NCBI GenBank assembly: GCA_035288105.1
Contig: DATEAY010000002.1
Coordinates: 1-42,103 of the forward strand
Length of the DNA stretch: 42,103 nucleotides
DNA from: Candidatus Babeliales bacterium
GTDB lineage: Bacteria > Babelota > Babeliae > Babelales > Vermiphilaceae
Direction of reading: 5' to 3'
Shown: positions 25,987 through 33,908 of the stretch, piece after piece
Position numbering within the stretch: position 1 is the stretch's first letter
Layout: each line of letters starts with the position of its first letter
The notes under the pieces: model-generated
What the model saw: only the letters and a program-made list of their open reading frames with translations
What the model was told of the DNA's origin: nothing
Databases searched by the model: none
Made by a program: the position numbers and the translations under genes

Positions 25987-27198
25987 TTAACCTATATTTT
26001 GCATTTGCTGCAACATTGGCATTGCAACCGCCATCACAATAAAACCAACAATGCCTGCCATCGCAAGCAACATTATTGGTGAAATTAAACCTGTTAACGT
26101 ATCGATTAATTCAACATAATCTTTTTCATAGTTATCAGCAACAGTCAGCAACATTGTATCAAGCTGACCAGTTTGTTCACCGGTTTTAATCAAATAAATA
26201 GCAATTGGTGGAAACATTTTTGTCTGCTGCAAATATTCTGCAATTTTACCTTCTTTAACAATATTATCACGTGCTTTACGCAAGCTTTCTGCAAGCACAC
26301 GGTTATCAATAATATTAACTACAATATCAAGCGCTTCGGCGATATTAACACCACCTTCAAGCAATAATCCCAGCGTATAACTAAACTGCACCACTGCATT
26401 CATCTGAGAAAGACTTTTTATTAAAGGAAGACGTAATTTGAGTTGATCATACTGTCTTCCACCAGCGGATGTTGATTTCCAAAATTTGAACAGTGCAATA
26501 ACAGAAATTATGCCAACTATGATAGCTATAAAATGATCTATCATAAAATCAGATGTCGATAAAATAAATTGTGTCGGCCATGGCAATTCTTGTTTTTGTG
26601 ATGTAAAATTTTTCGCCATATCTGGCACAACTTTCATCACCAAAACACCCACAACACCAATTGCAACAATCAACTGGATAATTGGCTGCTGCATAGCACT
26701 TTTTACCTTTTTGGTGATTGCTTCTCGACGTTCCAAAAACACCGTCAATCGTTCAAGAATTGTTTCTAATTTACCGGTAGCTTCACCCGCGCGCACCAGC
26801 TGAATGTAGATTTTTTCAAATACTTTTGGATATTTACCCAGCGCATCGGCTAATGATGTTCCTTCTTTAACATCATCTTTAATACGCACAAGCATATTTT
26901 TCATGCCGCCTTCAAATTGCTCAATAAGTAATTCTATTGCTTGCAAAATAGGAACGCCTGATTTTAAAAGAATAGCGAGTTGTTTTGAGAAGAGAATTTT
27001 ATCCTTGATTGTTATTTTTCTTTCAAACAGCCGTTTAAAAAAACCAGCTGTTGAAGTTCCTCCGGTCAATTCAATTTTGATAGGAAACAAACCTTGTCGT
27101 GCTAATTGTTCTTTTAAGGCTTCTCCTGATGGTGCATCTACAACACCATGTACCTTCTTACCATCTTTTGAAAACGCCTCGTACGAATATAACGCCAT
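25987..27198 (-). CDS. gspF: Type II secretion inner-membrane platform protein
   Basis: 403 residues, normal for GspF/PilC. It has two similar T2SSF halves, each with a helical cytoplasmic part (KQLAILLKSGVPILQAIELL; YTLGLLLEGGVNIAEALDIV) and membrane helices (about 168-190, 218-242, 372-395). GspF passes ATPase motion to the pseudopilus. GAGGA is 8 bases before ATG 27198. First gene of the minus-strand operon gspF-G-H-I-J-K. The ATPase GspE, secretin GspD and peptidase GspO are not in the window. Confidence 0.95.
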   Translation of the reverse strand: MALYSYEAFSKDGKKVHGVVDAPSGEALKEQLARQGLFPIKIELTGGTSTAGFFKRLFERKITIKDKILFSKQLAILLKSGVPILQAIELLIEQFEGGMKNMLVRIKDDVKEGTSLADALGKYPKVFEKIYIQLVRAGEATGKLETILERLTVFLERREAITKKVKSAMQQPIIQLIVAIGVVGVLVMKVVPDMAKNFTSQKQELPWPTQFILSTSDFMIDHFIAIIVGIISVIALFKFWKSTSAGGRQYDQLKLRLPLIKSLSQMNAVVQFSYTLGLLLEGGVNIAEALDIVVNIIDNRVLAESLRKARDNIVKEGKIAEYLQQTKMFPPIAIYLIKTGEQTGQLDTMLLTVADNYEKDYVELIDTLTGLISPIMLLAMAGIVGFIVMAVAMPMLQQMQNIG

Positions 27199-27303
27199 AA
27201 AAGATTCCTCAGCAACATTATTATTTCATTGATCAATCAAATATCTTTGTGATACCATGAAAACCAATTGAGGTTGTTTACCATTTTATCGGGAGTTAAA
27301 ACC

Positions 27304-28254
27304 ATGATGCATTGTTTAACTATATTGTTATTATTATACACTCTTTCCATTCATAGTATAAATGAGCGCTCTTTTCAAGAAAAAGATACAGCACTACAAA
27401 ATCAAAACGATCTTATTATATCCCTCCAGCAGGAATTGAAAACTCCTGAATATGCAAAAGAAATTCTACCGAACGATTTCTCACATTTTTCACAACTGCT
27501 CAGTTTTGGTACAACAAATAACCAACCTCCAGTCTACCTACGCTCAGTAGTAAAATCATTTTCTAATCTGTTAAAACGCTCTCAGTACGTAAATGCTTCT
27601 GCATTTTCACAACTGTTAGAAAATCTACCCGCACAACTTGCACCGTATTTTACATTACCAGCATCACGTGCATATATAAGCAATTCAGCGCTTTATGACG
27701 CAGCATTTGTTGATCGCTTTAAGGCAACAGTCAACAATGTCCTCTTTTCAAAATTTAGTACAGAATATGATTCATTCAGACAAGACCCCAATACGTTTTT
27801 AAAAAACATTAGTACCAATATTGTGACTATTGCTCAAGAAGAAATGACTCAAGAACAACTCCGCCACAGTGTTATCAGATTTTGTGAAATTGCGTTAAGT
27901 AAATTAATCTGGGATCCGACAGCACAGGAAAAAACATGGTTAACTACCAAACGCATTGCTGAGCAACTTGCAACACTTCTTGAATACAACATTATTGATG
28001 ATACTAATGACCTAGAAGACCTACATTTAACATTACTTAATCGGTACTGTTATTTTATAGAACTTACTGCAACGGATATGCCAGCATCGTTTTTTGCAGG
28101 CATTAGAAATGATCTTACATCACGTGATATTGTTCTTTTTGCACTTGCAGAACAAGATAGTATTCTTGAACCAAAATTATCGTATATGCAGCGTACACTT
28201 ATAGAAGCAGAAACAGCTGCATATCGCCATCAAGCAGGATTGCCACGCTTGTAA
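27304..28254 (+). CDS. Exported protein, unknown function
   Basis: 316 residues from ATG 27304 (GGGAG about 10 bases upstream). The earlier in-frame start at 27268 lacks a site. Signal peptide about 1-18 (MMHCLTILLLLYTLSIHS). The mature protein is helical throughout, with a coiled-coil-like stretch at about 25-50 (EKDTALQNQNDLIISLQQEL). It has no domain I recognise. It precedes the coiled-coil gene by 36 bases, probably one operon. It diverges from gspF. Confidence 0.6.
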   Translation: MMHCLTILLLLYTLSIHSINERSFQEKDTALQNQNDLIISLQQELKTPEYAKEILPNDFSHFSQLLSFGTTNNQPPVYLRSVVKSFSNLLKRSQYVNASAFSQLLENLPAQLAPYFTLPASRAYISNSALYDAAFVDRFKATVNNVLFSKFSTEYDSFRQDPNTFLKNISTNIVTIAQEEMTQEQLRHSVIRFCEIALSKLIWDPTAQEKTWLTTKRIAEQLATLLEYNIIDDTNDLEDLHLTLLNRYCYFIELTATDMPASFFAGIRNDLTSRDIVLFALAEQDSILEPKLSYMQRTLIEAETAAYRHQAGLPRL

Positions 28255-28290
28255 AATCTTAAAAAAATAAAAAAAAGAGAGTAGTAAATA

Positions 28291-29055
28291 ATGGAAACAC
28301 CGCCAAATCCCTCTACTCACCAAATCGAAACGGTTGTTCTAACCGATTCAGAAGCAGATAGAAATTTTTTGAAAACAAGCCGAGACTTGTTTGATAAAGT
28401 TACAATAATAAGCAAAAACTATGAAGATTATCAAACAGCAGAACAAAAACGAATTGCTAACCAGAATGACCTCGTCTCTTCCTTGGCAACTCTAAAAGAG
28501 CAACACAAATCATTGGATAACAGAATGATTTCTCTAGAGAATCTTATCATACAATATGGTGAACTAACAGAATCACATGAAACCTCCATAGAAAACCTTA
28601 ATACTAACCTCAATGAGTGTATCACCGATAGAGCAGCACATAGCTCTCTTTTAGCATCTCAACACATTGATATTGAAAATTTTAAGAAAACTTTGGAATC
28701 CCATGCATCAGATATCTCAGGATTATTGAATAGTCTTCAACTGGAAAAAGAATCTCAGGATGAAGAAATCTTATTACCTGAAATTCTACAAAGCTACACA
28801 AATATCCTCGCTTCTTTAACAGGCTTAAAAACAACAGTAGAAAGCATCAGCAATCGAGCAATAAAAAACTCTGAGAAAATACTCATATTGGAAACGTCCC
28901 ATAAGATAAAAAAACTAGTCCCTGAGACAAAGAAACAAGAATTAGAAGCTTTAAAAAATGAAATAAGGCATATGCGATTTTTTAAATGGTTAAGTGGTGG
29001 AACTCTTGCCTTAGTTCTTGCTTTTTGTTGTTGGATTCATATGCACCAATCATAG
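28291..29055 (+). CDS. Coiled-coil protein with a C-terminal membrane anchor
   Basis: 254 residues with no signal peptide. Long heptad-rich stretches (about 30-115 and 140-225) predict coiled coils. A single hydrophobic helix near the C-terminus (WLSGGTLALVLAFCCWI, 234-250) is followed by only four residues, a tail-anchor layout with the bulk of the protein in the cytoplasm if inserted that way. GAGAG lies before ATG 28291. It may work with the exported coiled-coil-like protein just upstream. No family recognised. Confidence 0.6.
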   Translation: METPPNPSTHQIETVVLTDSEADRNFLKTSRDLFDKVTIISKNYEDYQTAEQKRIANQNDLVSSLATLKEQHKSLDNRMISLENLIIQYGELTESHETSIENLNTNLNECITDRAAHSSLLASQHIDIENFKKTLESHASDISGLLNSLQLEKESQDEEILLPEILQSYTNILASLTGLKTTVESISNRAIKNSEKILILETSHKIKKLVPETKKQELEALKNEIRHMRFFKWLSGGTLALVLAFCCWIHMHQS

Positions 29056-29211
29056 ACTACGATAACTTCCGTTGCAAAGATTCTGTCTCGTCACACATTT
29101 TTTCAAGCACAGCATATTGTGATATGCTCATATTATTCACAATTCTTTTCAAATGTTATGCACATAATGGTAAGTCAAATAACAAAAAACACAATCGACA
29201 CTATTAGGTTT

Positions 29212-29973
29212 TTATGACAATTCTGATTGCTCAATAGCTTCTAAATAACTATCCAAGCTATATTCAACAGCTTCAATTATTACTGTATAGAATTGCGTAA
29301 AATCATCAGTCTGACGAGCATATTCAATTGCAGCAATATATTCAGCACGTTTTTCTCTTTTTATAATTGCAAGCGGATATCCCTGTTGCAGCAATAATAA
29401 ATTCATTAACAATCGCGCAGTCCTACCGTTCCCGTCAACAAATGGATGTATTGTAACCAATTTATAATGAGCAAGCGCTGCTATAATAACCGCATGTTCT
29501 GTTGCACTGTGTAGCCAACTCATAAAATCTACCATCAGAAAAGGGACTTTTGCTGGATTAGGAAATACTGTTGCCGAACCTACCACTCTGACCATAACTT
29601 TACGAAAGTTTCCCGCATGCATATCATCAATTTTTTGCAGAATTATTTTATGAATAGCTAAAATATCGTCAAGACTTACATCATTGTGTTTTTTTTGCGC
29701 GAGTTCTCTAATAAAATCAATCGCTTGTGCATGGTTAATTACTTCAAGATGTTCACGCACGGTTTTGCCTGCAATTGTTATACCCTTTTCAACAACCATT
29801 GCAGTTTCACTCATCGAAAGCGTATTACCTTCTAGAGCATTGGATGTATACGTAAACTCTATTGCAAACCATTCTTGTAGGTTGTTCACGAGCGCCACAG
29901 GTAAAGGTCGCGCAGCGTCTAATTTTTTCTTTTTTTGGTCGATACGATTAAGAGAATCTTGAATACTTATCAT
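29212..29973 (-). CDS. Fic-domain protein with its own inhibitory motif
   Basis: 253 residues. The active site HPFVDGNGRT lies at 176-185 (His176 general base, Asn and Arg for ATP). Fic proteins usually add AMP to a hydroxyl of a target protein. The N-terminal [S/T]xxxE[G/N] inhibitory motif is S44-NAL-E48-G49, so it is the intramolecular (class II) form, probably held inactive until triggered. There is no signal peptide. ATG 29973 has only a weak Shine-Dalgarno. It is monocistronic and its target is unknown. C-terminal residues past 215 are helical. Confidence 0.93.
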   Translation of the reverse strand: MISIQDSLNRIDQKKKKLDAARPLPVALVNNLQEWFAIEFTYTSNALEGNTLSMSETAMVVEKGITIAGKTVREHLEVINHAQAIDFIRELAQKKHNDVSLDDILAIHKIILQKIDDMHAGNFRKVMVRVVGSATVFPNPAKVPFLMVDFMSWLHSATEHAVIIAALAHYKLVTIHPFVDGNGRTARLLMNLLLLQQGYPLAIIKREKRAEYIAAIEYARQTDDFTQFYTVIIEAVEYSLDSYLEAIEQSELS

Positions 29974-30035
29974 AAAATTATATCTTTCACAGCAACTGCA
30001 TATCGTACATTACTTGTTATTATACTTAATTACTC

Positions 30036-30064
30036 TTACAAAAATAACCATTTTTTTGTATAGT
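30036..30064 (+). promoter_or_regulatory. priA promoter, probably giving a leaderless mRNA
   Basis: TTACAA (30036-30041), 17 bases, TATAGT (30059-30064). Transcription would begin at about 30070-30072, on the ATG at 30071. No Shine-Dalgarno precedes that ATG, which agrees with leaderless translation. Confidence 0.5.
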
Positions 30065-30070
30065 AAAACT

Positions 30071-32044
30071 ATGTTTATTCGCGTCAGACTTTTAAATGGA
30101 TTACCCGAACCACTGTGGTATGCTGTACCACAAGATCGCAATTATGGCTCTTTAACAGGGTTTATTGTACAAGTACCAGTACGCGATCGCATTATACCTG
30201 CTCTAGTGATTGATGAGCACCGAACAAAACCACACAATCTTGCGTTTGAACTGAAAAACATTCATGGTCTTGAACCGCTTCCAGCCGACGAACATTATCT
30301 CGCCTTTTTAAAAACATTAGGCGATTATTACCAGATTGAGTCTCTTCATTTTATCAAACGTATTCATCATTTTTTAGTGAACAAAAAAGAAGATACATTA
30401 TTCATTAGTGATGATGAAAAAATAATTCATTCAACAGAAAGTTCTGTTGTTCTCACCGATGAACAAAAAAAGGTGTGCTATTTTATCACCCCACATATTG
30501 GAAAAAACTATACACCAACATTATTGCACGGCGTTACGGGATCTGGTAAAACTGAAGTCTACAAGCATATTTTTTTACATGCACTGAGCCAAAACAAAAC
30601 AAGCTTATTATTGCTGCCAGAAGTAACGCTTGCTATTGCGTTTGAAAATCGCCTCAAGGCTGAGTTGCCTAATATGCCTATTTATGGCTTTCATTCAGGC
30701 AAAACACCAAAAGAAAAAAACACCATTTGGAACAATCTCAACAACAAAACTGCAATGATTTTAATTGGTGTACATTTACCTGTGTTACTGCCCATTCCAA
30801 ATCTTGGCGTTATTATTGTTGATGAAGAACATGAAGTTGGGTATCAAGAAAAAAAACATCCAAAAATAAACAGCAAAGAAGCTGCTATTATGCGTGCGCA
30901 GGCGGCGCGTATTCCCATTATGCTCGGATCAGCAACACCATCAATCAGTACATTGCACAACGTAAAAACAAAAAAATGGGCATTCTTTCAACTCAAAAAA
31001 AGATTCTCTGGGGTACTGCCTGCGGTGCACATTGTTTCTTTAACAGAAAATAAAAACAGAAAACAATTTTGGATCAGTAAAGAACTTGAAGCAGCAATAA
31101 AAGAACGTCTGGCAAACCGCGAACAAACGATTATTTTTATCAACCGCCGAGGTTTTAGTTTTTTTGTGCAGTGCAAAAACTGCACATTTATATTTTCATG
31201 CACCAGCTGTTCTGTCAGCTTAACATTACACGAAGACGATCGACTTATGTGCCACTATTGCGGAGTAGCGCACATGTTGCCTAAGGCATGCCCTGGATGC
31301 AAGGGTGGTGCTGATAACTTCTTAAAAAAAGGAATTGGTACACAAAAAGTGGTTACCATTTTGGAAAAAATGTTTCCACACGCAAAGATTGCACGTGCTG
31401 ATATGGATACCACAACCAAAAAAAAGGTATGGCAACAAACAATTGCTGATATGACGTCTGGGACAATTGATATTTTAGTGGGCACACAAACAATCACCAA
31501 AGGTTTTCATTTTCCTAATGTTACCCTTGTTGGTGTGTTGTGGGCAGATTTGCACTTGGGCTTTCCGGTGTACAATGCAGCTGAAACTGCACTACAACAA
31601 CTAATCCAAGTTGCAGGCCGCGCGGGTAGAAGTCAAAAAGCAGGCACCGTTATTATTCAAACAATGGCAGAACATACATTGTTTAACCATTTAAATGAAA
31701 TTGATTACCTTCAGTTTTATGCAGCAGAAATGAGCATGCGCACAGAATTAGGGTATCCACCCGCAGCTCGCTTTGCAGAATTGGAAATTAAACACATCAA
31801 TGAAAAAAAATTGGAAACTGATACAAATAACTTGATTGATTACTTGCATGCGTATGCAAAAAAAGCAGATTTACAAGTGAGTATTCTCGGACCTGCCAAA
31901 CCGCCGGTATCAAAAATAAAAGAGATACATAGCCGCAAGATTTATATCAAAGCTAAATATTTTGCGCACATTGCGCAGTTGTATCAACAAGTGAATAAGA
32001 AAAATTATTCGAGTTCAATTTATTTTACTCCGAACCCGCTTTAG
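30071..32044 (+). CDS. priA: Primosomal replication-restart helicase
   Basis: 657 residues from ATG 30071. PriA reloads the replication machinery at stalled forks. An N-terminal 3'-end-binding region comes first. Walker A GVTGSGKT lies at 154-161, DEEH at 251-254, and SATPS follows. Paired-cysteine zinc knuckles (CKNC, CTSC, CHYC, CPGC) and the late helicase motifs GTQTITKGFHFPNVTLVG and QVAGRAGRS are present. The C-terminal domain ends at NPL. All motor parts are present. The in-frame extension to 30014 is upstream of the promoter and is rejected. Confidence 0.95.
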   Translation: MFIRVRLLNGLPEPLWYAVPQDRNYGSLTGFIVQVPVRDRIIPALVIDEHRTKPHNLAFELKNIHGLEPLPADEHYLAFLKTLGDYYQIESLHFIKRIHHFLVNKKEDTLFISDDEKIIHSTESSVVLTDEQKKVCYFITPHIGKNYTPTLLHGVTGSGKTEVYKHIFLHALSQNKTSLLLLPEVTLAIAFENRLKAELPNMPIYGFHSGKTPKEKNTIWNNLNNKTAMILIGVHLPVLLPIPNLGVIIVDEEHEVGYQEKKHPKINSKEAAIMRAQAARIPIMLGSATPSISTLHNVKTKKWAFFQLKKRFSGVLPAVHIVSLTENKNRKQFWISKELEAAIKERLANREQTIIFINRRGFSFFVQCKNCTFIFSCTSCSVSLTLHEDDRLMCHYCGVAHMLPKACPGCKGGADNFLKKGIGTQKVVTILEKMFPHAKIARADMDTTTKKKVWQQTIADMTSGTIDILVGTQTITKGFHFPNVTLVGVLWADLHLGFPVYNAAETALQQLIQVAGRAGRSQKAGTVIIQTMAEHTLFNHLNEIDYLQFYAAEMSMRTELGYPPAARFAELEIKHINEKKLETDTNNLIDYLHAYAKKADLQVSILGPAKPPVSKIKEIHSRKIYIKAKYFAHIAQLYQQVNKKNYSSSIYFTPNPL

Positions 32045-32050
32045 CCCAAC

Positions 32051-32110
32051 CTTTTACCCCATTTCACTTTGTTTCATTGGGGTCCCCATACGAATAATGA
32101 GGATGGGATA
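32051..32110. repeat. Family B palindrome after priA
   Basis: CTTTTACCCC...GGGGTCCCC (centre near 32081)...GGATGGGATA. The arms are only partly complementary, so the copy is decayed. It lies just after the priA stop. Confidence 0.6.
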
Positions 32111-32147
32111 TAAATCTGGCATCCAAAAAAAGAATTTCTTTTAAACA

Positions 32148-32181
32148 GGAGTCCCCGGCGCAGTTTACGAGGCTGGGGTTA
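32148..32181. repeat. Family B half-element at the orn 3' end
   Basis: GGAGTCCCCGGCGCAG...GGCTGGGGTTA resembles the inverted left half of the B copy at 32880. It covers the orn stop codon (32165) and encodes its last residues TPAS. Confidence 0.45.
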
Positions 32182-32728
32182 GAAAAAAATGTTTACGAAA
32201 ATGTTTTAGCTCTGCAATTGATTCATACACATCACTCAATGCACGATGCATATCAGATTTTTTATATTCAATGTTTTTATCTTGAGGATACCAACGTCGC
32301 ACTAATTCTTTGATACTCGTAACATCAACAATGCGATAATGCAGATAATGAGTAATACTTGGCATATATCTGTCCAAAAAAACACGATCCTGCCACACAG
32401 AATTACCTGCTAACATACCAGTATGAATTGGACAATGTTGTTTAATAAAGGCAAGAGTTTCTCTTGCTGCCTGCTCCAAACTAATTGTTGATTGGCGTAC
32501 TGCATCAGTTAACCCTGTTTTACCATGGTGATCTTGGCACCATTTACCCATAGCAGCAAGTTTTTCTTCTGGTTGATTAATGATAAATGAAGGCCCTTGC
32601 GCAATCACATTCAAATTACCATCAGTGATTACACTCGCAATTTCTATAATAACATCATGTGCAATGTTCAATCCAGTCATTTCAAGATCAAGCCAAACAA
32701 GATTCCCTATAATGTCATTCTTTGCCAC
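32165..32728 (-). CDS. orn: Oligoribonuclease
   Basis: A DEDDh 3'-5' exonuclease that clears 2-5 nt RNA pieces. 187 residues from GTG 32728, with AAAAGG 8 bases upstream. GTG 32737 abuts that site and is less likely. Catalytic residues: Asp14 and Glu16 in LVWLDLEMTGL, the middle Asp in the LAGNSVWQDRVFLDRYMP stretch, and the His/Asp pair in HRALSDV. Normal length. The last residues (TPAS) are encoded by a repeat half-element, so the original C-terminus may differ. Confidence 0.95.
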   Translation of the reverse strand: MAKNDIIGNLVWLDLEMTGLNIAHDVIIEIASVITDGNLNVIAQGPSFIINQPEEKLAAMGKWCQDHHGKTGLTDAVRQSTISLEQAARETLAFIKQHCPIHTGMLAGNSVWQDRVFLDRYMPSITHYLHYRIVDVTSIKELVRRWYPQDKNIEYKKSDMHRALSDVYESIAELKHFRKHFFLTPAS

Positions 32729-32813
32729 ATCAAGCACCTTTTATAAATGATTTATGTCATATAAAAAGCATACCATCAGCCCATCATGTTGCCAACAAAA
32801 CAAATTGTGCATT

Positions 32814-32843
32814 TTGACAAAACAAATTTTTGCACACTATACT
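32814..32843 (+). promoter_or_regulatory. Strong promoter of the glycosyltransferase gene
   Basis: A consensus TTGACA (32814-32819), 18 bases, TATACT (32838-32843). Predicted start near 32850, giving a leader of about 127 bases that contains a complete family B palindrome. Confidence 0.6.
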
Positions 32844-32879
32844 ACGGTAAAATTTAAACAACATTATTTGTTCGTTTCC

Positions 32880-32948
32880 TTTTATCCCCAGCTCCGTTAC
32901 TCTCCGCCGGGGTCCCCGTGTGAAATGCAATGAAACATGGGGATAAAA
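32880..32948. repeat. Family B palindrome, best-preserved copy
   Basis: The ends TTTTATCCCC (32880-32889) and GGGGATAAAA (32939-32948) are perfectly complementary. The centre GGGGTCCCC is near 32913. The arms have several mismatches. It lies in the leader between the promoter at 32814 and ATG 32977. Confidence 0.85.
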
Positions 32949-32976
32949 CGATATCGGACGTTCCTGTGGAGAAAAA

Positions 32977-33843
32977 ATGAAAATATCTCATTGCAAACAA
33001 CTCATTATATCGTTAATTTTTTTCAGCACTAGCACATACTCGATAACACAAAGATACGCAAAAAACAAACCAACCGAATTTGTCACAATAGCAATTCTTG
33101 CTAAGGATAAAGCTCACACACTCCCATTGTATCTCTCTTGTTTGGAACAACAAACATGGCCTGCCAACCAAACATATCTCTATATCCGCACTAATAATAA
33201 CAATGATGATACAGTACAAATTTTACGCGATTGGATTGCACGTATGGGAAAAAGATACGCAAAAATATATTTTGATGACTCAGATGTTGCAGCACCAGTT
33301 GAACAATTTGGACAACATGAATGGAATTATACTCGATTTAAGGTACTCGGTGATATTAGGCAAGCTTCTGTAGATTGGGCTTACAAAAATAATTCTCACT
33401 ATTTTGTAGCAGATTGCGATAACTTTATTTACCCAGATACACTTGAGAGTCTAATCAAAACAAATTTACCCATTGTAGCACCACTATTGCGCTGCGATTC
33501 ACAGCGCTATTATTCCAATTATCATGATATTGTTGATGATAATGGTTACTACACACCATCTATGCTCTACTACGATATACTCGAACAAAGAATTATGGGA
33601 ATTATTGAAGTTGCTGTTGTTCATTGCACCTATTTTATTCGTCACGAAATACTCAACAAAATGTGTTACAATGATGAATCAGCACGATATGAATACGTTA
33701 TCTTTAGCGACTGTGCACGCCAACAAAATATTCCACAGTATATCGATAACCGAACAATTTATGGATATATATCTTTTGCTGAAAATGAAGAAGAATTAAA
33801 CACTGAGCCATTCTTGGACATATTCACTTCTTTACCAGTTTGA
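32977..33843 (+). CDS. Exported collagen-galactosyltransferase-like protein
   Basis: 288 residues. Signal peptide about 1-24 (LIISLIFFSTSTYS). The rest matches the N-terminal GT-A domain of animal procollagen galactosyltransferases (COLGALT/CEECAM1) and mimivirus-type collagen glycosyltransferases, as I know them. It has VTIAILAKDKAHTLPLYLSCLE, TNNNNDDTVQILRDWI, ADCDN (Asp146-Cys-Asp148, metal/UDP-sugar site), LPIVAPLL, YSNYHDIVDDNGYY and VVHCTYF. A transferase acting in the periplasm or outside on a hydroxylysine-type or other acceptor is possible. Those families carry a second domain that is absent here. GGAG is 6 bases before the ATG. Confidence 0.75.
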   Translation: MKISHCKQLIISLIFFSTSTYSITQRYAKNKPTEFVTIAILAKDKAHTLPLYLSCLEQQTWPANQTYLYIRTNNNNDDTVQILRDWIARMGKRYAKIYFDDSDVAAPVEQFGQHEWNYTRFKVLGDIRQASVDWAYKNNSHYFVADCDNFIYPDTLESLIKTNLPIVAPLLRCDSQRYYSNYHDIVDDNGYYTPSMLYYDILEQRIMGIIEVAVVHCTYFIRHEILNKMCYNDESARYEYVIFSDCARQQNIPQYIDNRTIYGYISFAENEEELNTEPFLDIFTSLPV

Positions 33844-33908
33844 TGCAAAACGGTAGGATAATAACGCGATAATCCATTAAAGTTTCACAACAACAAGGTT
33901 TGTACGTT

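Noticed and set aside
29056-29211. Interval between the coiled-coil gene and fic
   Set aside because: Checked for RNA genes, repeats and hairpins; only AT-rich sequence with no convincing structure.
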